Source: JBCCQH01 sp039024435 (lineage in GTDB: Bacteria > Bacteroidota > Bacteroidia > J057 > JADKCL01). Taken from it: 64,000 nt of DNA. The notes beneath the pieces are model-generated. The model was not told the origin of the DNA. It saw only the letters and a program-made list of their open reading frames with translations, and searched no databases. A program made the position numbers and the translations under genes. The DNA is taken from NCBI GenBank assembly GCA_039024435.1, contig JBCCQH010000001.1, positions 186,001 through 250,000 on the forward strand, in the 5' to 3' direction. Shown here piece by piece: positions 7,646 through 15,939 of the stretch. How positions within the stretch are numbered: position 1 is the first letter of the stretch; each line of letters begins with the position of its first letter.

Positions 7646-10600
7646 TCAAGGTTGGGCCGCGATCAGGGTGCTGTCCGCCGAAATGCCTCTTAGTGAATCC
7701 GCGGCCGAACTGTCCGCAACCACACACTGGGCCGCACTCAAGCCCAGAGATGCATAAATCGCCTCCTGGACACTCTGGCGGACGCGAAGCCGGTTGATCT
7801 TGCCATTGCGGGCTCGGGGATAGACCCGATTGGTAAGCAGAACATAGACGATATCATTTTCCGGATCGGCCCAAGTACAGGTGCCGGTAAATCCGAAATG
7901 CCCAAAGGTCCGCGGGGAGGCGCTGATGCAGCAATAGCCCCGATCCAGTTGCGGAACCGGCCGTTGCATGTCAAATCCCAAGCCCCGCCGACTGCCCGCC
8001 TGCCGGGAGACAAACTTGCGGACAGTAGAAGCGCGGAAGTAGCGTTTGCCGCCGTAGGTGCCGCCATTGAGGAGCATCTGCATGATGATCGCCAAATCGC
8101 GGGCGTCGGAAAACAATCCGGCCGCTCCCCCGACGCCCCCGAACAAGGCCGTCGTGTGGTCGTGGACGTGGCCTTGCAATTGCTGCTTTCGCCACCAGCG
8201 GTCATCTTCCGTGGGCGCGACTTTTTCCCGGTCAAACCGGTCCAGGGGGTGATATCCGACCGTCTGTAAGCCCATCGGGAGGTAGTAATCGCGGCGCAAG
8301 AGGGTGTCCATGCCCCGCTCGTAGATCCGTTCCAGAAGCGCCTTCATCAAAAACATGCTCACGTCCGAGTACTTGTAACCCTGGTTGGTATCGACCCGGA
8401 TCGTGCGCAGCCGGTGCCAAATCGTGTCGAGGTAGTGCTGATTGAAGTACAGGTGGTCGGTGACTTCCACGGTGAACAAAGAGTCGTCCGGTTGCGGAGC
8501 ATAAAATTGGTTGCGCAGGGAGTCCACGCTGTCGACCATCGTGTAATAGCCGTAGGCCAGTTTGCCCAAGCCCGGGGGCAGACCCGCCTGGTGCAGCATC
8601 AATTCCCGGGGCGTAACGTCGCGGATCGTGATGAAGTTCGAGTCCAACTCGGGGAAATAATGCTTCAGCGGCAGATTTAAGTGCAAGGTATCCTCTTCGT
8701 AGGCTTGCATGGCCAGCAGGGTGGTGGCGACAATTTTGGTGACTGAGGCAATGTCGTAGACGTCGTCCAGCCGCACCCGCCGGGTCCGCGTGTAGTCGTG
8801 GTGACCGTAAGCCTTGTGCAGAAACACTTGCCCGTTCTTCGCGGCAAGCACCTGACAGCCGGGAAATGTCCCCTGCCAAATTGCATGGTTGAGGATGGAA
8901 TCGACCGCTGCGAGAAATACGGGATTGGCTCCGACGACTTCGGGTTCCACGTAGCTCAAGCGAAGGAGTCGGTCGCGTTGCAGTCCGTCCCCGGCGCAGA
9001 GATCGCTACCCACTTTTGTAGGCAAGCGGCCATTTCCCATGACGCCCCCCCACAAGAACTGACCGGCGGCTTTCTGAGTGAGCGGCCGGTCTTCGTATCC
9101 GGTCAGAACGGTTGTGAGCGTGTCCAGTTCCCCGAGGACTTTTGCCTCGCCGAAGTGCGCCACCACCAAGCGGGTCTCCGACTCCAAATCTGCCAGCAAA
9201 TCGCGGACCGGGGCGGGCAAGGTATCCACTCTTTGGGTGAGGGGGGCGTGCAGCCCCACAATGACCCAATCGTAGCGCTTGAGCCGGGCCAGCCGCGACC
9301 GGCAGGCTTTTTCCGAGGCATTTTCGCGCAGCAGATAATGGTCCATGGGGGCGTGGACCTCCATGGCGCGTTGCATGGGACTGCGGCGTTTCGCGCCGAT
9401 GGCCAGCGTGGCGATTTTCATTTCTTCGGCGTTGTGGCGCAGGGGAATCTGACTTTCTGTATCCCGCAGCAGGGTCAGGGCCGCTGTCGTGATCTCCCAC
9501 TCCAAAGCTTTTTCACGTGGTGCAAGGCCCGAAAGTTGTGTGGAATCCGGTTGCTGAACGGCCAGGGTATCCAGACCGGACAATGCCTTGCGGTACAGAA
9601 CCCGGCTGACTTTTTCGTCGAGTTGCGCTTCCGAGAGCTCGCCAGTTTCGACCGCCTGAACGATGGCTTGCTGTATTTGTAGGGGGGCGGCGGGCCGCAA
9701 CAGCATGTCCGCTCCGGCGCACAAGGCGCGCAGTTCCGCCGCTCCCGGAACCGCTTCCGCCTGGGGGAATTCCGGAGCGAAGAGGACGTCTTCGTACCGC
9801 AGACCTTCGCGGAGCATCGTTTGGGTGGTAAAAGCAGAAAATGCCGCTGGAAGGCTGTCCAGCTGGGCAAATGTCGTCAAGGTGTGCTGCAATAGCGGGG
9901 CTTGTCCAGCCAGGGCGTCGTGCAACGGGGCGAGTTCATGGGCGAGGAGTTGTTTGGCTGAGTGGTGAGAGATGAGGGCGTGCCCGGCGGTGTCGGGGGG
10001 CAGTTCGTCGGCGGTGGGCAAGGGACGGAGGCAAGGGACAATGCCCGATTCGGCGATGCCACGCAGGGCGGCAGCGCTTTGTGGCCGGATGTGGTCCGGG
10101 TCGCTCCCGAGAGCATTCGCCAGGAGGACGCCGGAAGGGGCGACTTTAACCGCCGAGGTAAAGCACAGGTGGGCGCCCAGTGAACGGCCTTCTCGGCCCA
10201 GGGCACTGCCCCAGCGCTGGGCCAGGCTGTCGGAACGGGTGGCGCCCAGCGACCGCAACTTGGGAAAGGGGGGAGGGGAGCCAGATCGGTGATCCGCGTC
10301 AAAGGCTACCCAAAGGGGCCCCGGACTGGCCTGCTGGCAGCGATAGGCGATTTCGGCCTGTACGAAGCGGTCGGCTTGCGGGAGGAAAATGCCTCCTGGC
10401 TGCTGCTGGCGGATCATTTGTGCGAGCGCAGCCAATTGGGTGGAATCGGTGGTGGCTGGGACTTCGATTAGGAGAAGTTGGCCGGCTTTTTCCGCCAACG
10501 ACATCTGGCTGACTAGCGCATCAGCGTAGGCTGCTGCCCGGGCGATGCGGGGATCGACCGGATTGCGCACCGTTTTGTCTTCAATGGCGGCATCGTCACA

Positions 10601-10675
10601 CCCGGCAAAGGCGAGGCAGATCATTAACAAAAGGCTCAAGCACCATTTTGGTGGCGGTATGCGCGGTCGCAGCAT
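7646..10675 (-). CDS. Lipoprotein fusion: degenerate GH3 (NagZ-like) domain plus beta-lactamase/serine hydrolase domain
   Basis: This 1009-residue protein begins with a lipoprotein signal (LAFAGC, Cys26). Residues 40-360 align with the N-terminal GH3 barrel of NagZ-type hexosaminidases and 380-560 with its C-terminal domain. Residues 590-985 form a class C beta-lactamase/esterase-like domain with S-V-T-K (Ser644, Lys647), Y-S-D (Tyr769) and H-F-G (His926). GH3-beta-lactamase fusions are known in Bacteroidota and thought to act in cell-wall recycling. Here the usual KHFPGHG motif reads CLRPLP (about 215-220) and the nucleophile region reads VLFAPEFPQ (about 297-304), so the GH3 half is probably inactive. 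It is divergent from the ChaN-like gene. Confidence 0.88.
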   Translation of the reverse strand: MLRPRIPPPKWCLSLLLMICLAFAGCDDAAIEDKTVRNPVDPRIARAAAYADALVSQMSLAEKAGQLLLIEVPATTDSTQLAALAQMIRQQQPGGIFLPQADRFVQAEIAYRCQQASPGPLWVAFDADHRSGSPPPFPKLRSLGATRSDSLAQRWGSALGREGRSLGAHLCFTSAVKVAPSGVLLANALGSDPDHIRPQSAAALRGIAESGIVPCLRPLPTADELPPDTAGHALISHHSAKQLLAHELAPLHDALAGQAPLLQHTLTTFAQLDSLPAAFSAFTTQTMLREGLRYEDVLFAPEFPQAEAVPGAAELRALCAGADMLLRPAAPLQIQQAIVQAVETGELSEAQLDEKVSRVLYRKALSGLDTLAVQQPDSTQLSGLAPREKALEWEITTAALTLLRDTESQIPLRHNAEEMKIATLAIGAKRRSPMQRAMEVHAPMDHYLLRENASEKACRSRLARLKRYDWVIVGLHAPLTQRVDTLPAPVRDLLADLESETRLVVAHFGEAKVLGELDTLTTVLTGYEDRPLTQKAAGQFLWGGVMGNGRLPTKVGSDLCAGDGLQRDRLLRLSYVEPEVVGANPVFLAAVDSILNHAIWQGTFPGCQVLAAKNGQVFLHKAYGHHDYTRTRRVRLDDVYDIASVTKIVATTLLAMQAYEEDTLHLNLPLKHYFPELDSNFITIRDVTPRELMLHQAGLPPGLGKLAYGYYTMVDSVDSLRNQFYAPQPDDSLFTVEVTDHLYFNQHYLDTIWHRLRTIRVDTNQGYKYSDVSMFLMKALLERIYERGMDTLLRRDYYLPMGLQTVGYHPLDRFDREKVAPTEDDRWWRKQQLQGHVHDHTTALFGGVGGAAGLFSDARDLAIIMQMLLNGGTYGGKRYFRASTVRKFVSRQAGSRRGLGFDMQRPVPQLDRGYCCISASPRTFGHFGFTGTCTWADPENDIVYVLLTNRVYPRARNGKINRLRVRQSVQEAIYASLGLSAAQCVVADSSAADSLRGISADSTLIAAQP

Positions 10676-10886
10676 AGTAGTTTTGCGTGTCTGGGAGCCT
10701 TAATTTACAAGGATTTTCAGGAATTTCTAATATCGATTTTCACCACTTCGTCATTGAATTCCTTACCGCCTACCCAATATTGGGGTTGGAAACAGATTCC
10801 GCCTACCCACTCGGGGGTAATTTTCGGTGAATGCCGCCACAATCGCGGCGGCGGGCGTAATTTTCCGAAAAATATAATTCCTGATC
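10676..10886. other. Divergent intergenic region between the fusion lipoprotein and ChaN-like genes
   Basis: This 211-bp spacer carries a duplicated phrase CCGCCTACCCA (near 10767 and 10799) and TAATTTTC at about 10858, a one-mismatch -7 box for the ChaN-like gene. Nothing else is recognisable. Confidence 0.4.
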
Positions 10887-11816
10887 ATGCAGAAAATGCT
10901 TCGTTTTTGGTTGGCTCTGCTTCCCTTGTCGTCTTTCGGGGGCGGCTTGGGCCTGTTCTTGGTGTGCTCGGTGGCGGGGTATTCCCTCACTTCGGCCCAA
11001 TCGATGGCTCCCCGGGACTACCGGATATTTGACAATGCTGCGCAAAAAGAGATTACGCTGGCGGAGTTGGCGGATGCGGGAGCGGAAGCGCAGGTTATAT
11101 TTTTCGGGGAACAACACAACGACAGCATCGGCCACGTGGTCCAGGCAGAATTGTACCGGGAATTGCTGGCCCGCTACGGAGACGTGAGCCTGAGCCTTGA
11201 GATGTTCGAAACCGATTGCCAGTTGGTGCTGGACGAATACCTGGACGGTCACATCCCTGAGCGCAATTTCATCAAGGATTCCCGGCCCTGGGACAATTAC
11301 AAAACCGCCTATCGCCCCTTGGTGGAAGCCGCGCGGGGCAAAGGCCAAAAAGTGGTGGCCGCCAATGCTCCCCGGCGTTATGTGAGTTTGGTGGGGAAGA
11401 AAACTCAATCTGCGCTGAAAAAACTTGATGCGGAGGCGCGCGCCTACTTGCCGCCGCTGCCTTTCTTCGCCGAAGACGAAGACTATTTGGAGCGGTTTCA
11501 AGAAGCCATGGGTGGGGGTGTCCACACGGTGAGCCCGGCGTTTTTTCAAGCGCAGTGCCTTTGGGATGCCAGCATGGGTTACCGGATCTATCGGCATTGG
11601 AAAAAGCACAAACCTCGGCTCATCCTCCACCTCAATGGCAGCTTCCACACCGACTACCGCCAAGGTACGATCAACCAATTGCGGCGCTACGGCAAAAAAA
11701 TGACTTACAAAAACATCAGCAGTTCCACAGTGCCCGATGTAGATGGGTACCGGCCCCGCTGGGAACAGCAAATGGCAACCGCGGATTACACGGTAGTGAC
11801 CCGCCCATTTCGGTAA
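10887..11816 (+). CDS. ChaN-like (DUF399/haem-binding uptake, Tiki superfamily) protein
   Basis: The 309-residue protein has an N-terminal signal/anchor (residues 5-37) and the ChaN-type motif FFGEQHNDSIGH (about residues 72-83). These are followed by SLEMFETDCQLVLDEYL and, near the C-terminus, LILHLNGSFHTDYRQG. These are the conserved blocks of the EreA/ChaN/Tiki superfamily. ChaN homologues bind haem in Gram-negative bacteria, while related families are esterases or peptidases, so the activity is uncertain. It converges on the ATP-grasp gene with only 33 bp between. Confidence 0.8.
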   Translation: MQKMLRFWLALLPLSSFGGGLGLFLVCSVAGYSLTSAQSMAPRDYRIFDNAAQKEITLAELADAGAEAQVIFFGEQHNDSIGHVVQAELYRELLARYGDVSLSLEMFETDCQLVLDEYLDGHIPERNFIKDSRPWDNYKTAYRPLVEAARGKGQKVVAANAPRRYVSLVGKKTQSALKKLDAEARAYLPPLPFFAEDEDYLERFQEAMGGGVHTVSPAFFQAQCLWDASMGYRIYRHWKKHKPRLILHLNGSFHTDYRQGTINQLRRYGKKMTYKNISSSTVPDVDGYRPRWEQQMATADYTVVTRPFR

Positions 11817-11849
11817 GTTATGGGGTGTTTTTCCCTTGACCGTGTTGGC

Positions 11850-12830
11850 TTATTTTTTGGCCCTTCGCACTTCAGAAAGGAGCCATTCACCCAGGCGGGC
11901 TCCCGGTTCGATGCCGACCTGTGCGTAAAGCTCGGCGTAGTTCCCGGGTGAGGTATTTTCATCGACCACCAGGGGCCGGCCTTCCACCCAGATCATGTCA
12001 AATCCGATCAGACCGATGGGCAAAGCGCGGTAGGCCATTTCGGCTTGGCGATAGTGCTCGTCGACGAGGTCCGCCTGAACGATTCCACCGCCTTTTTCTT
12101 CGGCATCGAGGATTTTTAGGCGACCGCCGCCCATGTCGTATTGTTTGGCGGCGAGTTTGCGATAGCCGTACATGACCTCGCCATCGATCATGGTGAGGCT
12201 GGCCCACCGGTCAAGGTCATTGGGGTAGTAGCGCTCCAGGAAGTAGCCTTGGTCGGGCGAATTTCCGGCGATGCTTTGCAGGTAGCCAATGGTATCGCGC
12301 AGGGCCCCGGCATGGTCGATCAGGGTCACGCCTTTGCCCCAGCCCCCGCGGCGCGGTTTCAGAACGGCGGCGCCCCAGGTGTCGAGCACTTCGGCCATGC
12401 GGTGGGGCACCCGGTAATCAAAAAGGACCGACTCGGCGACATTGACGCCGGAGTCCAGCAGTGTCAGGTGAGCAGTATACTTGTCGAGGGCGGTTTCGAA
12501 GGTTGTGGGATTGCGCACTACCGGAACCTTCCGGGCGAGGGTCTTGAGGGCCTGCAGGTCAAAACTTCCCGGCGTCCGGTCCACTTCGCTGTACCATATA
12601 AAGGCGTCGAGGGCGTTCAGGCAGATGTCACCGCACCAAACTTCGCCGTGGTGAAGGAGGGCCCGGTGGAAATTCAGATGATCGATCCACTCGATGTCGG
12701 GTTGGGCCCGGAGATAGGCCCAAAGGGCGTCGTGCAGCGGGGGGCGAAGGCAGCCGACGGCGGCAGCGGGATCGGTGATCTGTAGGTGATGGTCGGGCCG
12801 AACGGGGATAAAGGCTCCGATTTTCTTCAT
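11850..12830 (-). CDS. ATP-grasp domain protein (RimK/glutathione synthase-like)
   Basis: The 326-residue protein shows an ATP-grasp fold: phosphate-contacting Lys in AAVLKPRRGGWGKGV (Lys158 and the flexible Gly-rich loop 162-168) and a metal-binding end VDENTSPGN (Asp290, Glu291, Asn292). The N-terminal 100 residues form the usual preATP-grasp domain. Such enzymes ligate a carboxylate to an amine or thiol using ATP (peptide-like ligases). The substrate is unknown here and neighbours give no clue. The frame extends to a TTG at 12839, but the ATG at 12830 gives the more natural start MKKIGAFIPV. A strong palindrome lies just upstream at 12861-12908. Confidence 0.82.
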   Translation of the reverse strand: MKKIGAFIPVRPDHHLQITDPAAAVGCLRPPLHDALWAYLRAQPDIEWIDHLNFHRALLHHGEVWCGDICLNALDAFIWYSEVDRTPGSFDLQALKTLARKVPVVRNPTTFETALDKYTAHLTLLDSGVNVAESVLFDYRVPHRMAEVLDTWGAAVLKPRRGGWGKGVTLIDHAGALRDTIGYLQSIAGNSPDQGYFLERYYPNDLDRWASLTMIDGEVMYGYRKLAAKQYDMGGGRLKILDAEEKGGGIVQADLVDEHYRQAEMAYRALPIGLIGFDMIWVEGRPLVVDENTSPGNYAELYAQVGIEPGARLGEWLLSEVRRAKK

Positions 12831-12860
12831 TTGGGACAAAACGGGGGATTAGAAATGAGA

Positions 12861-12908
12861 GCGGGGACGCACCGGTGACCCAGCTTGGGTGCTCGGGTGC
12901 GTCCCCGC
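12861..12908. repeat. 13-bp perfect inverted repeat with inner hairpin
   Basis: GCGGGGACGCACC (12861-12873) pairs with GGTGCGTCCCCGC (12896-12908), and the spacer holds a second stem ACCCA/TGGGT. It lies downstream of the Ig-like lipoprotein gene and upstream of the ATP-grasp gene, both on the minus strand. It lacks a T-run, so it is recorded as a structured element that could be a terminator, an mRNA end or a binding site. Confidence 0.7.
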
Positions 12909-12937
12909 ATACGGTTTGGGGTGCGGATGCTCCGCGC

Positions 12938-13582
12938 TTACTGTTTGGTCCAGGTCACGGTGCAGGTCACCGGGGTGCCGGCCAGGGGCGTGATGGTCAT
13001 GGCCATGGTGATCACCCGGCCGTCGTCGGAGAGGATTCCGGTGCCGGTGACGGTGGAACCCAGAGGATTCGGGGTTTGCGCGGCGTCGACGGTTACGTTT
13101 TGGCCATCGACGGTCATGTCGAGCGATCCGCCATTGAAGTAGAATAGCGAGAGGGTGATCCCATTGGTGTTGCCGTTGGCGGCAATGGTGGGACTGCTGT
13201 TCAGGCCGTAGGGGGCAGGACAATCTTCCACGGTGCTGTAGGTGCCGAGGTAGGTGTTGCGGGTTGCGACGACATTGACGGTGCGGGTGGCGGTAGCGGA
13301 GTTTCCGGCGGCGTCATTGACCGAGTAGGTGACGGTGTAACTGCCGGCGGCGGCGGTGTTGACCGGGTTGTCGACGACGATGGAACTGGTGAGGCTGCCA
13401 TCTTCATCGTCGGTGGCGGTGGCGCCTTGATCGGTGTAGGTGCCGCCGAGTTCCACGGTGACCGTGGCGTCACCCACGAGGGAGATAACCGGCGGGATAG
13501 TGTCTTCCTGGCTGCAGCCGACGAATCCAAGGCTGAAGACCAGGGCAAGCGTGAGCAGGGCAGCAATCGGGGATTTTTTCAT
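12938..13582 (-). CDS. Lipoprotein with Ig-like DUF5011/HYR-type domain
   Basis: Taken from the ATG at 13582 (MKKSPIAALL), the product is 214 residues with a lipobox SLGFVGC (Cys about 23). Residues 30-110 (TIPPVISLVGDATVTVELGG ... DDEDGSL ... YTVTYSVNDAAGNSAT) match the DUF5011/bacterial Ig-like fold often found repeated in surface proteins. A C-terminal beta-rich region of about 100 residues (LFYFNGGSLDMTVDGQ ... CTVTWTK) has no recognised family. It is probably a surface or outer-membrane anchored lipoprotein. The -7 box TATCTTTG at 13616-13623 (minus) supports this start with a leader of about 30 bases. Confidence 0.8.
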   Translation of the reverse strand: MKKSPIAALLTLALVFSLGFVGCSQEDTIPPVISLVGDATVTVELGGTYTDQGATATDDEDGSLTSSIVVDNPVNTAAAGSYTVTYSVNDAAGNSATATRTVNVVATRNTYLGTYSTVEDCPAPYGLNSSPTIAANGNTNGITLSLFYFNGGSLDMTVDGQNVTVDAAQTPNPLGSTVTGTGILSDDGRVITMAMTITPLAGTPVTCTVTWTKQ

Positions 13583-13615
13583 GGTTTTTGGTTCAAGTTC
13601 AACTTTTCGGAAGAT

Positions 13616-13623
13616 CAAAGATA
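13616..13623 (-). promoter_or_regulatory. -7 element of the Ig-like lipoprotein gene
   Basis: Read on the minus strand the sequence is TATCTTTG, a perfect TAnnTTTG. It lies 33 bases before the ATG at 13582, implying a leader of roughly 25-30 bases. Confidence 0.55.
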
Positions 13624-13648
13624 AAGAATCGCCGGGAGAATCCGCCGC

Positions 13649-14218
13649 TCAAATCACATCCAGGCGCTTGAGCTCAAAAAAGCAGTGGACGGTGGCCTCC
13701 ACGTCGGCGAGGGCGTTGTGGGCATTGGGTACCGAACCGCCGAACAGCTTGGTATGGAGTTCTTCCAGCGTGGGCCATTTGTAGCCATACTTGCCGGGCA
13801 GGGCACAAAAATCGGTGGCTTCCATCTTGGTGCAGATGCGTTCGCGGTGCCAGAGGGAGTGGGACAGACCGGAGCGCACGAGTTCGGCCCCGATGACTGC
13901 TTCGTCGTAGCTGAGGTTGTGGGCGACGACGTATTGGGCTGCTTCGACCGCCGCAATGAAGGAGCCCAGGACTTCGTTTACCGGTTGCCCCTCCGTGCGG
14001 GCCCGTGCGGTGGTGATGCCGTGGATCTGGGCGCTTGCTTCGGGAACGGTAAATCCCTCGGGCTTGACGATGGATTCGTAACGTTCGAGTTCCTGGCCGT
14101 CCGCATCGGCGGCGATCCAGGCCAGTTGGACCAGGCGGGGCCAGTTGTCGACGTCGGTGACGGGCGCTTTCCAGTTCTTGGGTAAGCCAGTGGTTTCCGT
14201 ATCAAAAAACAAGTACAT
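13649..14218 (-). CDS. 3'-5' exonuclease, DnaQ/RNase T family (DEDDh)
   Basis: From the ATG at 14218 the protein is 189 residues. The DEDDh motifs are visible: ExoI LFFDTETTGL (residues 3-12, Asp and Glu), ExoII VVAHNLSYDEAV (Asp near 105) and ExoIII HNALADVEAT (His and Asp near 165-170). This is a stand-alone proofreading-like exonuclease similar to DNA polymerase III epsilon. Its substrate (DNA or RNA ends) cannot be settled. The start is supported by a perfect -7 box four bases upstream. The gene is divergent from the SlyD-type isomerase. Confidence 0.9.
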   Translation of the reverse strand: MYLFFDTETTGLPKNWKAPVTDVDNWPRLVQLAWIAADADGQELERYESIVKPEGFTVPEASAQIHGITTARARTEGQPVNEVLGSFIAAVEAAQYVVAHNLSYDEAVIGAELVRSGLSHSLWHRERICTKMEATDFCALPGKYGYKWPTLEELHTKLFGGSVPNAHNALADVEATVHCFFELKRLDVI

Positions 14219-14222
14219 GGCC

Positions 14223-14230
14223 CAAAGATA
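14223..14230 (-). promoter_or_regulatory. -7 element of the exonuclease gene, 4 bases from ATG
   Basis: Minus-strand TATCTTTG followed by GGCC and ATG. This is a perfect TAnnTTTG box with the same 4-base spacing as glyS, again predicting a leaderless transcript. Confidence 0.6.
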
Positions 14231-14393
14231 GCGGAAAGTTTTTCGGCGTCTGCACACCAGAAGTGATCCCTGTGACCCCCGCCAATGCCAGGGCAAGATG
14301 ACCTAAGCCAATTTGCCCACAGAGCCGATTTTACCGACTCTATTCCTGTTTTGCCCTCCGGTTCATTTTCCTACCGTTGGGCCTTTTTTTGCT

Positions 14394-14401
14394 TACCTTT
14401 G
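14394..14401 (+). promoter_or_regulatory. -7 element of the SlyD-type isomerase gene
   Basis: TACCTTTG matches TAnnTTTG exactly and lies 23 bases before the ATG at 14425. A TTG at 14377-14379 is nearer than the usual -33 spacing, so the -33 element is unclear. Confidence 0.5.
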
Positions 14402-14424
14402 CCGAAATTGACAATTATATCTCC

Positions 14425-14913
14425 ATGGAAATCAAGAAAAATCACGTCGCGGTCATCACTTACGTTTTGAAGGATGCCGATGGCGAACTCATACAGGAAA
14501 CCAGCAAAGAAGAACCTTTTGCCTTTATTCATGGGACCGGGCAAGTGCTGCCGGCTTTTGATACCAACCTTGCAGGTAAGGTCGCGGGCGATACGTTTGA
14601 ATTTGGCCTTGAAGTGCAGGATGCCTACGGTGATTACGATCCCAGTCGCATCGAGCAGTTGGACGCGAAGATTTTCGCGGAGGCTCCCCCAGAGTACATC
14701 AAGGTGGGGGTTTCCTTGCCGATGGAATACAATGGCCACACAGTATTCGGAACCATTGTCGAGATCACGGATGAAGCGATCAAGATGGACTTTAACCATC
14801 CGCTGGCCGGAAAAGGACTGCATTTTAGCGGGGAAGTATTGGACGTGCGTCCGGCGACCCAAGAGGAACTGGCCCACGGTCACGCGCACGGAACCGGTGG
14901 GGCCCAGCACTGA
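14425..14913 (+). CDS. FKBP-type peptidyl-prolyl isomerase, SlyD-like
   Basis: The 162-residue product has the SlyD layout. It has a split FKBP domain (IKKNHVAVITYVLKDADGEL, FIHGTGQVLPAFDTNLAGK) with an inserted IF chaperone domain (AYGDYDPSRIEQ ... VGVSLPM), then HPLAGKGLHFSGEVLDVR and a short His-containing tail (GHAHGTGG). It catalyses cis-trans prolyl isomerisation and acts as a folding helper in the cytoplasm. The ATG at 14425 is chosen over an upstream in-frame TTG because SlyD proteins begin with MxIxKN. A clear terminator follows. Confidence 0.93.
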   Translation: MEIKKNHVAVITYVLKDADGELIQETSKEEPFAFIHGTGQVLPAFDTNLAGKVAGDTFEFGLEVQDAYGDYDPSRIEQLDAKIFAEAPPEYIKVGVSLPMEYNGHTVFGTIVEITDEAIKMDFNHPLAGKGLHFSGEVLDVRPATQEELAHGHAHGTGGAQH

Positions 14914-14935
14914 GTCATTGAGTCCTGCAATCGGA

Positions 14936-14977
14936 AGCGGAAACCTAAACCAGTCAGTTTAGGTTTCCGCTTTTTTT
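14936..14977 (+). terminator. Rho-independent terminator after the SlyD-type gene
   Basis: A perfect 15-bp stem (AGCGGAAACCTAAAC at 14936-14950 with its complement at 14957-14971) and a 6-base loop are followed by seven T residues. It lies between convergent genes and could also stop the Nudix transcript. Confidence 0.92.
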
Positions 14978-15611
14978 AAGTCAACTCATCCAGTATTTGG
15001 AGTAGTTCGCTGAGCATCATCGCGGTGGCTCCCCAGACGATGTGTCCCTGGACGTTGAAGCTGGGTACTTCCATTTCTACACCGGTGCGGTGTTTGATCT
15101 TACTTTTCTGATAATATTTACTGTCCCGGACCCGATCCAGCCGCGCCTCGATCAATTGGGCGACCTCGGTGGGATCGGGGATAAAATTGGGGCGGGCGGG
15201 CAATACGCCCAGGTAGGGCTGCACGAGGAAATTGCTGGGGGGGATGTAGAGTTCGGATAGCCGGCCCAGGATTTCAACCTGGGAGGGGTGCACCCCAACT
15301 TCTTCTTCGGCTTCGCGGAGGGCAGTGCCGAGGAGATCACCGTCATTTTCTTCCCACTGTCCGCCGGGCAGGCCGATCTGTCCGCTGTGGACGCCTTTGT
15401 AATCGTTGCGGAGGATCAGGGGAAACTGAATGCCTTGTTCGCCGGGATAAAATGCGATGAGGACGGCGCTGCGGCGGGCATTGTCCGGGACCGAGAAGCG
15501 TGCCAATTGCTGCTGGCGCGACAAAGGCGCCATGCGGACCTGGGCGGCGAGTCCGGGCAGGGGTTGTGCCAAGCGTTCGCGGAGCGCTTGGGTGAATTCC
15601 TGTGGGATCAT
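14976..15611 (-). CDS. Nudix hydrolase, CoA pyrophosphatase-like
   Basis: The 211-residue protein contains a full Nudix box (GGQWEENDGDLLGTALREAE followed by EEVGV, residues 84-108) and, just before it, the LILRNDYKGVHSGQIGLPGG segment (HSGQ-x-x-LPGG) characteristic of CoA-type Nudix proteins (YeaB/NudL). Such enzymes cleave CoA derivatives to phosphopantetheine and 3',5'-ADP. The length is typical. The ATG at 15611 is preceded, after 4 bases, by a perfect -7 box, so the start is well supported. The gene converges on the SlyD-type gene across a strong terminator. Confidence 0.92.
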   Translation of the reverse strand: MIPQEFTQALRERLAQPLPGLAAQVRMAPLSRQQQLARFSVPDNARRSAVLIAFYPGEQGIQFPLILRNDYKGVHSGQIGLPGGQWEENDGDLLGTALREAEEEVGVHPSQVEILGRLSELYIPPSNFLVQPYLGVLPARPNFIPDPTEVAQLIEARLDRVRDSKYYQKSKIKHRTGVEMEVPSFNVQGHIVWGATAMMLSELLQILDELT

Positions 15612-15939
15612 GCGGCAAAGTTAGGCAAGTGTGGGGAAGGAAGGGGGTTGCGATTTACAATTGGGGAATCGGGTGGTGACCCACAATTGTCCTTGGGCAA
15701 ATGATAATTTTGTCCTAGAAATCACTGGGCGGGGAAAACCGCAAGGCGCTGCGGTTCAAATGCGCTACGCTGGCCAAAAAGTTACCAATCCAAAAGTGGA
15801 TTCCAGGCGCACGGTGTGCCATGCATATCCCAGGATTTTCCGAGATTTCTGTCATTGTCGTCCATCCATTGTCCTTGTTCAATGGTTTACTCTCCCGAAA
15901 AATGGTTACTTTGCCTCTTCTTAAAACAGATCGATTACA
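15612..15939. other. Intergenic region upstream of the low-GC cassette
   Basis: This 328-bp spacer holds the Nudix -7 box, a nested inverted repeat at 15657-15690 (ACAATTG ... CAATTGT with inner GGGT/ACCC), and a perfect plus-strand -7 box TAATTTTG at 15705-15712. A near match TTACTTTG (15906-15912) lies closer to the cassette start. No gene is supported. Confidence 0.5.
15616..15623 (-). promoter_or_regulatory. -7 element of the Nudix gene, 4 bases from ATG
   Basis: Minus-strand TAACTTTG followed by CCGC and ATG. The string TTTGCCGCATG is identical to the one at glyS and at the AMP nucleosidase gene. Confidence 0.6.
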
